From the NCBI RefSeq assembly GCF_002374855.1, contig NZ_NWVC01000002.1:558001-622000 (forward strand): a stretch of DNA of 64,000 nt. The letters run 5' to 3'. The stretch is from Sphingomonas adhaesiva. GTDB lineage: Bacteria; Pseudomonadota; Alphaproteobacteria; Sphingomonadales; Sphingomonadaceae. This document shows, piece by piece, positions 29,968-39,679 of this stretch. Both the position numbers and the translations under genes were made by a program. Position 1 is the stretch's first letter; each line of letters starts with the position of its first letter. The notes beneath the pieces are model-generated. The model saw nothing but the letters and a program-made list of their open reading frames with translations, made no database searches and was not told the DNA's origin.

Positions 29968-30207
29968 CCGGCCTTCGCGAAACCCACGCCGTCATGCCGG
30001 ACTTGTTCCGGCATCCACGTTTCGGCACACCGGCAAGCGCCTGATTTGCGGCACAGTGGACCCCGGAACAGGTTCGGGGTGACGGAAAGAAGCGGCGGGA
30101 ATACCGACTTTTCAACGGTCTCGCGAAGGCCGGAGGCCATGGCGCCGCAAAAGTAACGGACCTTGCGTCCGCGGACACATGGATGCCGGATCAAGTCCGG
30201 CATGACG
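29968..30207. repeat. Composite element of interleaved inverted repeats
   Basis: The gene-free stretch from 29849 to 30272 is filled mainly by this element. CCGGCCTTCGCGA at 29968-29980 is exactly inverted at 30121-30133. The hairpin GTCATGCCGGACTTGTTCCG.. at 29991-30017 is inverted with one mismatch at 30180-30206. A third hairpin (ACCCCGGAACAGGTTCGGGGT) lies between at about 30058-30079. No open frame of interest is inside. The hairpins resemble repeats scattered through sphingomonad genomes; together they look like a small non-coding mobile element or nested insertions. Confidence 0.7.
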
Positions 30208-30272
30208 GAGGCGCCTGACGGATGTCCGTCGCGAACGCGCCGTGACGCGCGCCCGCCGCCGACCTCGCCCGC

Positions 30273-30527
30273 TCAGATGCGGCGGTGTTTCCCGCCGTAA
30301 TGCTTGCCGATGTAATCGCCGATCTTCGCCATCTCGTGCGCAGCGGCGTTCGCCGCCTGGGCGCAGCACGGGATCGGATCGCGCTCGGCCTGCGCGGCGC
30401 GCATCGCCACCCGGCTGCACAGATCCTCGATATCGGCGCGCGACAACAGGTTCTTTTCCCGCATGACGCACAGCAGCGTCTGCAGGATCACCATCGCCTC
30501 GTCACCGTTGCGCTCTTGCGGCATCAT
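30273..30527 (-). CDS. Hypothetical small protein
   Basis: An 84-residue soluble protein, start MMPQERNGDEAMV after GAGAGGATGAG. It is mostly helical, has three cysteines (LLCVM, EDLCSR, IPCC) and a basic C-terminus (GKHYGGKHRRI). I recognise no family. It is the last gene on this strand after the RND-pump operon, 62 bases downstream of the outer membrane factor, and could be co-transcribed with it. Composition and ribosome site suggest it is real. Confidence 0.6.
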   Translation of the reverse strand: MMPQERNGDEAMVILQTLLCVMREKNLLSRADIEDLCSRVAMRAAQAERDPIPCCAQAANAAAHEMAKIGDYIGKHYGGKHRRI

Positions 30528-30589
30528 CGGCTCATCCTCTCGTCTAATGAACGAGAGTGTACGCCAAACGGTCCGTTACGCAATATGGA

Positions 30590-32095
30590 TCAGTTGAGTC
30601 CCCCGCCCAGCCGCCGGTACAGTTCCACCAGGTTGCTGGCCTGCGCCAGTCGCGTGGTCACCAGCTGCTGCTGCGCGGCGTAGGCGGTGCGCTGCGCATC
30701 GAGCGAGACGAGGAACGAATCGACCCCGGCGCGGTAGCGCGCGGTCGACAGCCGCGAGGTGACGTTGGCGGCGTTGGCGCGCGCGGTCTGCGCCGCCACC
30801 TGCTCGCCGATCGTGCCGCGAGTCGCCAGTGCGTCGGACACTTCGCGGAACGCGGTCTGGATCGCCTTTTCGTAACTGGCGACCGCCGCCTGCTGCGACG
30901 CCTTGGCATAATCGAGGTTCGCCGCGTTGCGCCCGCCGTCGAACAGCGGCAGCGCCACCGACGGCGCGCCGGTGTAGGTGAACGACCCACCGCCGAACAG
31001 CCCGGACAGCGCGGTCGAGATCGTCCCGATCGTCGCGGTGAGCGAGATGCGCGGGAAGAACGCCGCACGCGCCGCGCCGATATTGGCGTTCTGCGCGATC
31101 AGCTGATGCTCGGCCTGCAACACGTCGGGACGGCGCAACAGCACCTCCGACGAGACGTTGCCGGGCAGCGCGTCGCGGGTCAGCGGACGATCGCCCAGCC
31201 CGGTCGGCAGCTGTTCGGCGGGCACCGTGGTGCCGACCAGCAGGTTGAGCGCATTCTGGTCCTGCGCGATGCGCGTCTGGAGCGCGGCGATATCGTTGCG
31301 CGCCGACTGGTAGTTGGTTTCCGCCTGCCGCGCCTCCAGTTCGGAGGCGACCCCGACGCGGAACTGCGCCTGGGTCAGTCGCTGCGTCTCCTCGAACGCC
31401 TTCAGCGTATCGCGCGACAGCTGCAGCTGCTCCTGGTCCGACGCCAGCGTCAGCCATGCGGTCGCGATCTCCGCGATCAGGCTGATGCGGGTCGCGCGCT
31501 GCGCCTCCTCCGACGCGAAATAGCTTTCCAGGGCCGCGCGGTTCAGGTTGCGCACCCGGCCGAACAGGTCCAGCTCGAACGCGGAAAAGCCGGCGTTCAC
31601 CGAATAGAATTCGATGTTCGACGATCCGGTCCCGACCGCCGCGCCGGCACCAGCACCGGCACCGGCGCCCGCTCCGGCCCCGGCACCCGCTCCGGCCCCG
31701 GCACCCGCCCCTGCACCGCCGGCCGCACCGGCCGCGCCAAACAGGTTGTTGGTGAACGTCCCCGAACCGGAGATCGTGGTATTGGGGACCAGATCGGCGC
31801 GCTGGACGCGATATTGCGCGCGCGCCTGCAAGACATTGGCCGCCGCGATGCGCAGGTCGCGATTGTTGGCCAGCCCCAGCTCGATCACCCCCTGCAGCCG
31901 CGGGTCGAGGAAGAAATCGCGCCAGCCGATCTGCGTCACGTCGGGCGCATCGGTCGCCGCGCGCGGATAGACCCCGCCCTGCGGCAGCGCGGCGGGCACC
32001 GCGCCGTCGGGGCGCTGGTATTTGGGCGCCAGGTTGCAGCCCGCCAGCGCGGTGGTGAGCGCCAGCAGCGCCACGAAGGAAGTACGGGTCGTCAC
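30590..32095 (-). CDS. Outer membrane factor of an RND efflux pump (OprM/NodT type lipoprotein)
   Basis: A 501-residue TolC-like channel that completes a tripartite pump with the two genes upstream. I start at the GTG at 32095, preceded by AAGGAG with 6-base spacing; it gives a lipoprotein signal ending LALTTALAGC. Two outer-membrane-factor repeats are present (each with an LxxExxxAxxxNRDLRI-like start and an ELDLFGRVRN segment). An unusual run of alternating Gly-Ala (about 30 residues) lies between the strands TISGSGTFTNN and IEFYSVNAGF, which in OprM form the first outer-membrane hairpin, so the run should be in an extracellular loop. Confidence 0.93.
   Translation of the reverse strand: MTTRTSFVALLALTTALAGCNLAPKYQRPDGAVPAALPQGGVYPRAATDAPDVTQIGWRDFFLDPRLQGVIELGLANNRDLRIAAANVLQARAQYRVQRADLVPNTTISGSGTFTNNLFGAAGAAGGAGAGAGAGAGAGAGAGAGAGAGAGAAVGTGSSNIEFYSVNAGFSAFELDLFGRVRNLNRAALESYFASEEAQRATRISLIAEIATAWLTLASDQEQLQLSRDTLKAFEETQRLTQAQFRVGVASELEARQAETNYQSARNDIAALQTRIAQDQNALNLLVGTTVPAEQLPTGLGDRPLTRDALPGNVSSEVLLRRPDVLQAEHQLIAQNANIGAARAAFFPRISLTATIGTISTALSGLFGGGSFTYTGAPSVALPLFDGGRNAANLDYAKASQQAAVASYEKAIQTAFREVSDALATRGTIGEQVAAQTARANAANVTSRLSTARYRAGVDSFLVSLDAQRTAYAAQQQLVTTRLAQASNLVELYRRLGGGLN
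31641..31738. repeat. Gly-Ala coding repeat inside the outer membrane factor
   Basis: GC-rich tandem sequence encoding alternating Gly and Ala. An 18-base unit (CCCGCTCCGGCCCCGGCA) occurs twice exactly at 31668-31703, with degenerate copies on both sides. Units are multiples of three, so copy-number change would alter loop length without shifting the frame. Confidence 0.8.
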
Positions 32096-32096
32096 A

Positions 32097-35000
32097 TCAG
32101 GCTCCTTCATGAGCCGGTCGGGGGTGGTCGCCCTGCGGGCCGGCATCGCCGTCCGCATCGCGTTGCGCATGGTCGCCGGCCTTCCCGTCATGCTCGTGGC
32201 CGAACAGCCGCAGGACGACGACGAAGAACACCGGCACCAGGAAGATGCCCAGTACCGTGGCGGACAGCATCCCGCCCACCACCGACCGGCCGATCGCATT
32301 CTGTCCGCCCGCGCCCGCGCCGGTCGATACCGCCAGCGGCAGCACGCCGAACACGAAGGCGAGCGAGGTCATCAGGATCGGGCGCAACCGCAGCTTCGCG
32401 GCCTCGACCGCGGCGTCGAACGGCTTCATCCCCTCCGCGATCCGCTCCTCGGCGAATTCGACGATCAGAATCGCGTTCTTTGCCGCCACGCCGATCGTGG
32501 TGATGAGGCCAACCTGCAGGTAGATGTCGTTGTTCAGCCCGGTCAGCCACGCCGCCAGCAACGCGCCCGCCACGCCCAGCGGCACGACCAGCAGCACCGA
32601 GATCGGCACCGACCAGCTTTCGTACAGCGCCGCCAGGCACAGGAACACGATCAGCAGCGACAGGGCGTAGAGCGCCGGCGCCTGCCCGCCCGACAGCTTC
32701 TCCTCATAGGACAGGCCGGTCCATTCCAGCGACGTACCCGGCGGCAGCTTGGCATGGATCGCCTCCATCGCCTTCATCGCCGCGCCCGTGCTCTGCCCCG
32801 GCGCGGGCGAGCCTTGCAGCTGCATCGCCGGCTGGCCGTTGTAGCGGGTCAGCGCGACCGGCGCATTGGCCCAGGACAGGGTGGTGAACGCGGTATAGGG
32901 CACCATCTGGCCATCGGCACCGCGCACGAAGAACGACCCGATATCCTCCGGGCGGAGGCGATAGGGCGTATCGGCCTGCACATAGACGCGCTTCACGCGC
33001 CCGCGATCGATGAAGTCGTTGACATAGGCGCCGCCCCAGGCGGTCGAGATGGTCGAGTTGACCTGGCTCAGGTCGAGCCCCAGCGCGCGCGCCTTGTCCT
33101 CGTCGACGTTGACCTTCAGCTGCGGGGCATCCTCCAGGCTCAGCGGGCGCACCTGTGCCAGCGTCTTGTCCTGCATCGCCATGCCCAGCATCATGTTGCG
33201 CGCCTGGGTCAGCCGTTCGTGACCGATCCCGCCGGTGTCGACCAGCTGGAGGTCGAAGCCGGTGGCGTTGCCCAGTTCCTGCACCGCCGGCGGCACCAGC
33301 GCGAAGATCAGGCCGTCCTTATACTGGCTGAACGCCCCCATCGCGCGCCCGGCGATCGTCTGCGCCTTGTTCGCGGTGCCCGAACGGTCCTCCCACGGCT
33401 TCAGGTTGATGAACGCCAGCCCGGTATTCTGCCCCTGCCCGGCGAAGCTGAAGCCGTTGATCGTGAACACGCCCGCGACATTGGCCTTCTCGGCGCCCAG
33501 GAAGTGGTTGCGCACCAGATCCAGCCCCTTGTCGGTGCGCCCGCTGGTCGCCCCCGACGGCCCCTGCACCAGCGCGATGACGGTGCCCTGGTCCTCATCG
33601 GGCAGGAAGCCCGACGGCAGCCGCACGAACAGCAGCGCGACGCCCGCGACGATCAGCAGATAGACCAGCATCGACCGCTTCCAGCTGCGCGCGGAACGCC
33701 GCACGCCCTGCTCGTAATGACGCTGACCGTTGTCGAACTTTTCGTTGAACCAGCGGAAGAACCGCGCCAGCAGCCCGTTGCTCTCCGCCTTGTTCGGGTC
33801 GTGCGGCTTCAGGATCGTCGCGCACAGCGCCGGGGTCAGGATCAGTGCGACCGCCACCGACAGCACCATCGCCGACACGATCGTGATCGAGAACTGGCGA
33901 TAGATGACGCCGGTCGATCCGCCGAAGAACGCCATCGGCAGGAACACCGCCGACAGGACGAGGCCGATGCCGATCAGCGCGCTGCTGATCTCGTCCATCG
34001 ACTTTCGCGCCGCTTCCCTGGGACTGAGGTGTTCGGTGACGATCAGCCGCTCGACATTCTCCACCACGACGATCGCATCGTCGACCAGCAGGCCGATCGC
34101 CAGCACCATGCCGAACAGCGTCAGCGTGTTGATGGTATAGCCGGCCACCGCCATGATCGCGAACGTGCCCAGCAGCACCACCGGCACCGCGATCGTCGGG
34201 ATCAGCGTCGCGCGCCAGTTTTGCAGGAACAGGAACATGACGAGGAAGACGAGCACCACCGCCTCGACCAGCGTGTGGATCACCTGCTCCACCGACAGGC
34301 GCACGAACGGCGTGGTATCGTAGGGGTAGACCAGCTTGACGTCGGCCGGCAGCGACTTGGCGATCTGCGCCGCCTGTGCCTTCACCGCCTCGACCGTGGA
34401 CAGCGCATTGGCGCCCGCGGCCAGCTTCACGCCGAAGCCTGCGGCATATTTGCCGTTATACTTGGTGTCGAAGCCGTAATTCTCCGCGCCCAGCTCCACC
34501 CGCGCGACGTCGCGCAGCCGCACGACCGCGCCCGCCGCATCGGTCTTCAGCCGGATGTTGCCGAACTGCTCGGGCGTCTGGAGCCGCGACTGGACCGAGA
34601 CGGTCGCGTTCAGCTCCTGCTCCTTGGGCGACGGCTGGCCGCCGATCTGGCCGGCGGAAACCTGCGCGTTCTGCGCCTGCACCGCGGCCGACACGTCGGC
34701 GATCGTCAGCTGATAGCTGTTGAGCTTGAGCGGATCGACCCAGATGCGCATCGCATATTGCGCGCCGAACACCTGCAGCTCGCCCACGCCGTTGACGCGG
34801 CTGATCGGGTCCTGGAACTTCGACACGATCATGTCGGCCAGGTCGTTGGCGGTGTGCGAATTGTCGTCGGAATAGATGCCGACGATGACCAGGAAGTTCG
34901 CCGCCGACTTGGCGACCTGCAATCCCTGGCGCTGCACTTCCTGCGGCAGCAGCGGGGTCGCGGCCTGCAGCTTGTTCTGCACCTGGACCTGCGCGATGTC

Positions 35001-35300
35001 CGGGTCGGTGCCCTGTTCGAACGTCAGCGTGATCGTCAGCATCCCCGCCGACGAGGACGAGGACGAGAAATAGCGCAGGTTGTCGATCCCGCGCAGCTGC
35101 TGCTCGATCACCTGGGTGGTCGTGCGTTCCAGCGTTTCGGCATCGGCGCCCGGATACATGGCGTTGATCGTCACCGCGGGCGGCGCGATTTCCGGGAATT
35201 GCGCGATCGGCAGGCTGCGGATCGCGATCGCGCCCGCCAGCATGAGCACGATCGCGATGACCCATGCGAAGATGGGCCGATCGATGAAAAAGCGTGACAT
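32097..35300 (-). CDS. RND multidrug efflux permease (AcrB/MexB type, HAE1)
   Basis: A 1067-residue inner-membrane proton/drug antiporter with 12 helices and two large periplasmic loops. It opens [20 protein letters not shown], and the proton-relay aspartates appear in [16 protein letters not shown]. Phe/Gln-rich pore loops and the docking-domain sequence [14 protein letters not shown] are typical of AcrB/MexB, so broad hydrophobic drug export is likely. It starts 6 bases after the adaptor gene and its stop overlaps the region of the outer-membrane-factor start. Length fits the family (about 1,040-1,050). Confidence 0.96.
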   Translation of the reverse strand: MSRFFIDRPIFAWVIAIVLMLAGAIAIRSLPIAQFPEIAPPAVTINAMYPGADAETLERTTTQVIEQQLRGIDNLRYFSSSSSSAGMLTITLTFEQGTDPDIAQVQVQNKLQAATPLLPQEVQRQGLQVAKSAANFLVIVGIYSDDNSHTANDLADMIVSKFQDPISRVNGVGELQVFGAQYAMRIWVDPLKLNSYQLTIADVSAAVQAQNAQVSAGQIGGQPSPKEQELNATVSVQSRLQTPEQFGNIRLKTDAAGAVVRLRDVARVELGAENYGFDTKYNGKYAAGFGVKLAAGANALSTVEAVKAQAAQIAKSLPADVKLVYPYDTTPFVRLSVEQVIHTLVEAVVLVFLVMFLFLQNWRATLIPTIAVPVVLLGTFAIMAVAGYTINTLTLFGMVLAIGLLVDDAIVVVENVERLIVTEHLSPREAARKSMDEISSALIGIGLVLSAVFLPMAFFGGSTGVIYRQFSITIVSAMVLSVAVALILTPALCATILKPHDPNKAESNGLLARFFRWFNEKFDNGQRHYEQGVRRSARSWKRSMLVYLLIVAGVALLFVRLPSGFLPDEDQGTVIALVQGPSGATSGRTDKGLDLVRNHFLGAEKANVAGVFTINGFSFAGQGQNTGLAFINLKPWEDRSGTANKAQTIAGRAMGAFSQYKDGLIFALVPPAVQELGNATGFDLQLVDTGGIGHERLTQARNMMLGMAMQDKTLAQVRPLSLEDAPQLKVNVDEDKARALGLDLSQVNSTISTAWGGAYVNDFIDRGRVKRVYVQADTPYRLRPEDIGSFFVRGADGQMVPYTAFTTLSWANAPVALTRYNGQPAMQLQGSPAPGQSTGAAMKAMEAIHAKLPPGTSLEWTGLSYEEKLSGGQAPALYALSLLIVFLCLAALYESWSVPISVLLVVPLGVAGALLAAWLTGLNNDIYLQVGLITTIGVAAKNAILIVEFAEERIAEGMKPFDAAVEAAKLRLRPILMTSLAFVFGVLPLAVSTGAGAGGQNAIGRSVVGGMLSATVLGIFLVPVFFVVVLRLFGHEHDGKAGDHAQRDADGDAGPQGDHPRPAHEGA

Positions 35301-35306
35301 GGGGCG

Positions 35307-36509
35307 TTACTTCGCTTGCGCCGCGGGCTGGCCCTGGCCGGGCTGGCCCTGCCCCTGGGCCGGGGCGGCGTTGGGATTGTACGGCACCGCCTTCACCGGC
35401 ATGCCGGGGCGCAGCATCATGCCGCCCTCCACGATCACCTTGTCGCCCGGCTTCAGCCCGCCGGTCACCAGCCAGTCGTCGCCGATCGTGCGCGACGTCG
35501 TCAGCGGGCGCGGCTGCACCTTGCCATCGGGGCCGACGACCATCGCGAGCGCATTGCCCTTTTCGTCGCGGCTGACCGCGCGCTGGGGCACCAGCATCGC
35601 ATTGGCCTGCGTCCCCTCGACCAGCTCGGCGCGGACGTACATGCCCGGCAGCAACAGCGCGCGCGGGTTGGGGAACAGCGCGCGGATCGTCTGAGTCCCC
35701 GTCGCGGGATCGACGCTGACGTCGGCGAACTGCAACGTCCCCTCGATCGGATAGACCGACCCGTCGTCCAGCCGCAGCCGGACGCGCGCCGCACCGCCGC
35801 CGCGCGACAGGTCGCCGGCGGCGATCTTCTGCCGCAGCTTGAGCAGGTCGGCGGCCGATTGCGGCACGTCGACATAGATGGGGTCGAGGCGCTGGATCGT
35901 CGTCAGCGCATTGGCCTGTCCCGCGGTCGCGAGCGCGCCGGTGGTCGCCACCGAACGCCCGATGCGCCCGGAGATCGGCGCGCGGACGGTGGTGCGCGCC
36001 AGGTCGATCTGCGCCGAGCGCAGCGCGGCGGACTGCGCCGCGACGTCGGCCTGCGCCTGCTGCGCCTGCGTCAGGGCGTTGTCGTAATCCTGTCGCGAGA
36101 TGGCATTGATCTTGACCAGCTCGCCATAGCGCCGCTGGAGCGCCGAGGTGGAGGCGATCGCGGCGCGGGCGCGCGCCAGCGCGGCGCGGGCATTGGCGAC
36201 CTGCGTCACATAGGGTTGCGGGTCGATGCGGTAGAGCGCCTGCCCCTTCGACACCTGATCGCCCTCACGGAACAGCCGCGCGGTGATGAGGCCGCTGACC
36301 TGCGGGCGCACCTCCGACGTCTCATACGCGGTCAGCCGGCCGGGGAGCGTCGTCGTCAGCGTTACCGACTGCGGCTGCACCGTCACGACGCCGACCTGCG
36401 GCGGCCCTGCCTGCGCCTGCTGCTGCTGTTGCGCGGCCTCCTTTCCACCACCGCACGCGGCGAGCGGGAGGAACAGCAGCGCGGCAAACGCGTACCCCTT
36501 GTATGTCAT
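35307..36509 (-). CDS. RND periplasmic adaptor (AcrA/MexA type lipoprotein)
   Basis: A 400-residue membrane-fusion protein. The signal peptide ends FLPLAACGGG, with the lipidated Cys near residue 19, followed by a Gln-rich stretch (AAQQQQQAQAG). The lipoyl/hairpin order is intact: RLTAYETSEVRPQVSGLI, RLFREGDQVSKGQALYRIDP, a coiled-coil hairpin, then TTVRAPISGRIGRS. The C-terminus is Gln/Pro/Gly-rich (GQGQPGQGQPAAQAK). First gene of the adaptor-permease-channel operon, divergent from the TetR gene across a palindromic operator. Confidence 0.95.
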   Translation of the reverse strand: MTYKGYAFAALLFLPLAACGGGKEAAQQQQQAQAGPPQVGVVTVQPQSVTLTTTLPGRLTAYETSEVRPQVSGLITARLFREGDQVSKGQALYRIDPQPYVTQVANARAALARARAAIASTSALQRRYGELVKINAISRQDYDNALTQAQQAQADVAAQSAALRSAQIDLARTTVRAPISGRIGRSVATTGALATAGQANALTTIQRLDPIYVDVPQSAADLLKLRQKIAAGDLSRGGGAARVRLRLDDGSVYPIEGTLQFADVSVDPATGTQTIRALFPNPRALLLPGMYVRAELVEGTQANAMLVPQRAVSRDEKGNALAMVVGPDGKVQPRPLTTSRTIGDDWLVTGGLKPGDKVIVEGGMMLRPGMPVKAVPYNPNAAPAQGQGQPGQGQPAAQAK

Positions 36510-36527
36510 GCGAATCTCGTTCTAAAG

Positions 36528-36549
36528 TGTGAGTGATCGCTCACTCACA
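36528..36549. promoter_or_regulatory. TetR/AcrR-type operator between adaptor gene and regulator
   Basis: Perfect palindrome with 9-base arms TGTGAGTGA and TCACTCACA around TCGC. It is 19 bases upstream of the adaptor ATG and 47 bases upstream of the TetR ATG, so one bound repressor could shut both promoters. Confidence 0.8.
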
Positions 36550-36595
36550 AATGCTGCTACTGCGAACAACCCATGCCGTCAAGTAGAGAGACGCA

Positions 36596-37228
36596 ATGAC
36601 GCACACCGACATGGATGATCCCCCTGCGCCGCTCGAAAGAGGCGGCAAGGCCAACGCACGACGGGAGAAAGTGGTCCAGGCGGCGCGGAATCTTTTTGCC
36701 GAACAGGGCTTTCACGCCACCGGCATGGCCGCGATCTCGCAGGCGTCGGGGGTGCTGGTCGGCCAGATCTATCGCGATTTCGCGAACAAGGAGGCGATCG
36801 TCGCGGCGATCGTCGAACGCGACCTGGACGAATATCTGCGCGAGGGTGAACTGCACGAAACCTGCGCCTGCGACGACCCGGCGGCCGTGCGCGCGTGGAT
36901 TGCGCGGTTCGTCGCTTGCAGCGACATTCCCGATCGCCGGCTGATCGCCGAGATCATGGCGGAGGCGGCGCGCAACGTCCGCGTCGCCGACATCTTCCGC
37001 GCCGTCGACGCGCGGCTGAGCGGGCGGCTGGTCGAAGCGTTCCATATCCTGGCGCCGGCGGCCGACGCCCGGCGTATCGATTGCGTCGCGGAGACGATCA
37101 TGGTCCTGTCGGGCGGCATCTTCCACCACCGGCTGGGCAACGACGGCGCGATCGACGACGCCGTGCTGGAACGGCTGTTGAACATCACCGCGAACGAGAT
37201 CGACGCGCTGGTCGCTTCGTCCACCTGA
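36596..37228 (+). CDS. TetR/AcrR-family repressor of the RND operon
   Basis: A 210-residue TetR-type regulator. The N-terminal helix-turn-helix is clear (ARNLFAEQGFHATGMAAISQ, then GVLVGQIYRDFANKEAIV), followed by a ligand-binding helical domain. Divergent from the efflux operon with a perfect palindrome between them, it is almost certainly its local repressor, released by pump substrates as in AcrR and TtgR; the ligand is unknown. Confidence 0.93.
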   Translation: MTHTDMDDPPAPLERGGKANARREKVVQAARNLFAEQGFHATGMAAISQASGVLVGQIYRDFANKEAIVAAIVERDLDEYLREGELHETCACDDPAAVRAWIARFVACSDIPDRRLIAEIMAEAARNVRVADIFRAVDARLSGRLVEAFHILAPAADARRIDCVAETIMVLSGGIFHHRLGNDGAIDDAVLERLLNITANEIDALVASST

Positions 37229-37244
37229 CGTCGCTCACCTGACG

Positions 37245-37421
37245 TCAGTTGCGCAGCAGCGGCACCAGACCGCCCAGCCCGCGTCGCGCCGCCGCGCGGC
37301 GCAGCGCATCGGCCTGCGCGGCCAGCAGTTGCGCCTCGGCGAAGGTGCGCGCCGATTCGGCCTGGCGATCCAGCTCGCGGGCGCGGTCATGCGCCGTACC
37401 GTCGTTCGAATAGCCGCCCAC
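37245..37421 (-). CDS. Possible small protein, 58 residues
   Basis: An open frame with a GTG start behind GGGGAAG, reading VGGYSNDGTAHDRARELDRQ at the start and GLVPLLRN at the end. It is strongly helical and amphipathic with many Ala, Arg and Glu and no hydrophobic segment. It is convergent with the TetR gene (17 bases from its stop) and divergent from the LacI gene. Codon use matches neighbours, but with no recognised family the call is tentative. Confidence 0.45.
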   Translation of the reverse strand: MGGYSNDGTAHDRARELDRQAESARTFAEAQLLAAQADALRRAAARRGLGGLVPLLRN

Positions 37422-37520
37422 TAACGCTTCCCCTCCCAGCCCCGGAACCGGGGCCGCGCATCAACGCCCGTGCCGCGCCATGGTTGCGGGCAGTTGCCGC
37501 CCCGTGGCAGAAGCCGCGCG

Positions 37521-38543
37521 ATGACGGACGGCAAACCCCTGCGCGCCACGATCAAGCATGTGTCCGAACATGCCGGCGTCTCGATCAAGACGGTCAGCCG
37601 CGTGCTCAACAACGAACGCTATGTCGGGGCCGAGACGCGGGCGCGCGTGCAGGCGGCGGTCGATGCGCTGCACTTCCGCCCCAACCTGGCCGCGCGCGCG
37701 CTGGCCGGGCGGCGCGCGTTCCAGATCGCGCTGGTGTGCGACAACCCCAGCCCCAGCTACGTCTACGCGATGCAGACCGGCATCCGCGACCGGTGCGAGG
37801 CGGACGGCGTGCGGATGATCGCCCAGCCCTATGACCGCGCGTCCCCCCATCTGGCGGAGCAGATCGAGGCGCTGGTCGATACCAGCCGGATGGACGGCAT
37901 CGTCCTCACCCCCCCGGTCAGCGACGACGCGGCGGTGCTCGACCTGCTGGCGCGGCGCGGCATCCCGGTGGTGCGCGTGTCGCCCGGTTTCGAGACGGAG
38001 GACAGCGCAGCCGTGTCGATCGACAATCGCGGCGCCGCGCGGGAAATGACCGCACACCTGCTGTCGCTGGGCCACCGCCGCATCGCGCATATCGGCGGAC
38101 ACCCCGATTATGCCACCGCGGCGCAGCGCCGCGACGGCTATCTCGCCGCACTGGCGGATGCGGGCATCGCGACGGACCCGGCGCTGATCGAAAGCGGCAG
38201 CTACGATTTCCCATCGGGCGCCGCCGCGGCCGAGCGGCTGCTCGACCTGCCCCAGCCCCCGACCGCGATCTTCGCCGGATCGGACGAGATGGCCGCCGGC
38301 GCGCTGACCGCCGCGCATCGCCGCGGGCTGGTGCTGCCGCGCGACCTGTCGGTGGCGGGGTTCGGGGACGATCCGCTGGCCGGCTATGTCTGGCCCCCGC
38401 TCACCACCATGCGCCAGCCGGTGCGCGACCTCGCGTGGAACGCCGCCGACCTGCTGCTGACCGCGGACCGCGAGCCGGAGCATCGGCGGCTCGACCACCG
38501 GATGGTCGTGCGCGATTCGACCGCCGCGCCCGCGCGGCGCTAG
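37521..38543 (+). CDS. LacI-family transcriptional regulator, probable regulator of the sulfonate locus
   Basis: A 340-residue LacI/GalR regulator. The DNA-binding domain reads ATIKHVSEHAGVSIKTVSRV, then LNNERYVGAETRARVQAAVD with the hinge LNFRPNLAARAL-like segment (HFRPNLAARALAGRR); a sugar-binding periplasmic-protein-like domain follows (FAGSDEMAAGALTAAHRRGL, DLSVAGFGDDPLAGYVWPPL). Start at ATG 37521 gives the usual short N-terminus. It faces the YeiH gene and shares its stop (CTAG, 4-base overlap). Similar 14-bp palindromes with a central CG occur at three promoters of the following genes, which makes this protein their likely repressor. Confidence 0.93.
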   Translation: MTDGKPLRATIKHVSEHAGVSIKTVSRVLNNERYVGAETRARVQAAVDALHFRPNLAARALAGRRAFQIALVCDNPSPSYVYAMQTGIRDRCEADGVRMIAQPYDRASPHLAEQIEALVDTSRMDGIVLTPPVSDDAAVLDLLARRGIPVVRVSPGFETEDSAAVSIDNRGAAREMTAHLLSLGHRRIAHIGGHPDYATAAQRRDGYLAALADAGIATDPALIESGSYDFPSGAAAAERLLDLPQPPTAIFAGSDEMAAGALTAAHRRGLVLPRDLSVAGFGDDPLAGYVWPPLTTMRQPVRDLAWNAADLLLTADREPEHRRLDHRMVVRDSTAAPARR

Positions 38544-39586
38544 CCGATCAGGAACACCGCCGCGGCCAGCGACAGCGCGAACGCCACCACCGTCGCGCCC
38601 GCCACGATCACCATCGGGCGCGGCCCCGCCTCCAGCAATTGCGACAGCGGGGAACGGATCGCGGTGGCGGTGACCGCCGCCGCCAGCAGCCCGGCGGCCG
38701 CACGCTCGGCGGCGTGGGTGGCGGAGGCGGGAACGATGCCGGTCGAATTGACCCCGGCCATCACGAAGAAGCCGATGACGAACCACGGCACCCCCTGCCC
38801 CTTGCCCGCTTCGCCGCGCGGCAGGAACAGCGCCACCACCGCCAGCACCGGCGCCAGCAGCGCGACGCGCGTCAGCTTGACGATCGCGGCGATCTGTCCG
38901 GCGCCATCGGAATAGGAATAGCCCGCGCCCAGCGCCTGCGCGACGTCGTGGATCGACGCGCCCAGCAGGAAACCCGCCTTCAGGTCGCTCATCGCCAGCC
39001 AGTGCGCGACGAACGGATAGGTGACCATCGCCAGCGCCGACAGCGCGGAGATGACCACCAGCACCAGCGTCAGCTGCGCCTGGCTGGCGCGGCGTTCGCC
39101 CAGCGTCGTCGCCAGCGCCAGCGCCGCACTGGCACCGCAGATCGCCACCGCCCCGCCCGCCAGCGTGCCGAACGCATCGGAAAAGCCCAGCCGCCGCGCG
39201 ATCAGGATCCCCGACCCGATCGTCAGCGCGACGATGGCCACCACCGCCAGCAGCGCCACCGGCCCCAGCGCGACGATCTGCCCGAAGGTGACGCGCACCC
39301 CCACCAGCACGATCCCCCAGCGCAGCAGCGCGCGGCTGGCAAAGGCGGTGCCGGTCGCCAGCCGCTTGTCCGCCGACAGGAAATTGAGCGCGAGCCCGAT
39401 CAGCAGCGCCATCAGCGTCAGCGGCGCGCCATAGTGATCGGAAATGAACGCCGCCGCCAGCGTGCCCGCCGCCACCACCACCAGCCCCGGCACATGATCG
39501 CGCCATGTGCTATGCGGCAGGGGGACGATGTCGCCATACAGGTCCGCGGCCATCGGAAACGACGAAGGTGAACGGGTGCCGGTCAT
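38540..39586 (-). CDS. YeiH-family membrane protein, putative sulfite/sulfate exporter
   Basis: A 348-residue inner-membrane protein with about 10 helices of the UPF0324/YeiH family (putative sulfate exporters). Family marks: LTLMALLIGLALNFLS, RWGIVLVGVRVTFGQIVALG, GGAVAICGASAALALAT and GASIHDVAQALGAGYSYSD. ATG follows AGGGGGG. YeiH homologues in sulfonate gene sets are thought to move sulfite or sulfate out of the cytoplasm, but direct proof is limited. It is divergent from the MFS importer; a LacI-type palindrome lies between the two starts. Confidence 0.88.
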   Translation of the reverse strand: MTGTRSPSSFPMAADLYGDIVPLPHSTWRDHVPGLVVVAAGTLAAAFISDHYGAPLTLMALLIGLALNFLSADKRLATGTAFASRALLRWGIVLVGVRVTFGQIVALGPVALLAVVAIVALTIGSGILIARRLGFSDAFGTLAGGAVAICGASAALALATTLGERRASQAQLTLVLVVISALSALAMVTYPFVAHWLAMSDLKAGFLLGASIHDVAQALGAGYSYSDGAGQIAAIVKLTRVALLAPVLAVVALFLPRGEAGKGQGVPWFVIGFFVMAGVNSTGIVPASATHAAERAAAGLLAAAVTATAIRSPLSQLLEAGPRPMVIVAGATVVAFALSLAAAVFLIG

Positions 39587-39639
39587 GATCCCCCCTATAC
39601 GCCGCCGTCCGTTGAGGACTAGCGCCGAACGAAAACGTA

Positions 39640-39653
39640 TGACAACGTTATCG
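39640..39653. promoter_or_regulatory. LacI-type operator, YeiH/MFS divergent promoter
   Basis: TGACAACGTTATCG, a 14-base near-palindrome with the central CG typical of LacI operators (10 of 12 outer and inner positions symmetric). It sits 26 bases before the MFS start and 53 bases before the YeiH start. Confidence 0.65.
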
Positions 39654-39679
39654 GACAGAAAATTGCGGGAGGGAAGAGG

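Noticed and set aside
31641..31738. Tandem repeat as a possible CRISPR-like array
   Set aside because: Units are contiguous without spacers and lie in frame inside a gene.
32022..35297. A plus-strand open frame of over 1,000 codons opposite the RND permease
   Set aside because: High GC removes stop codons from the antisense frame. The minus strand encodes a complete, conserved RND permease.
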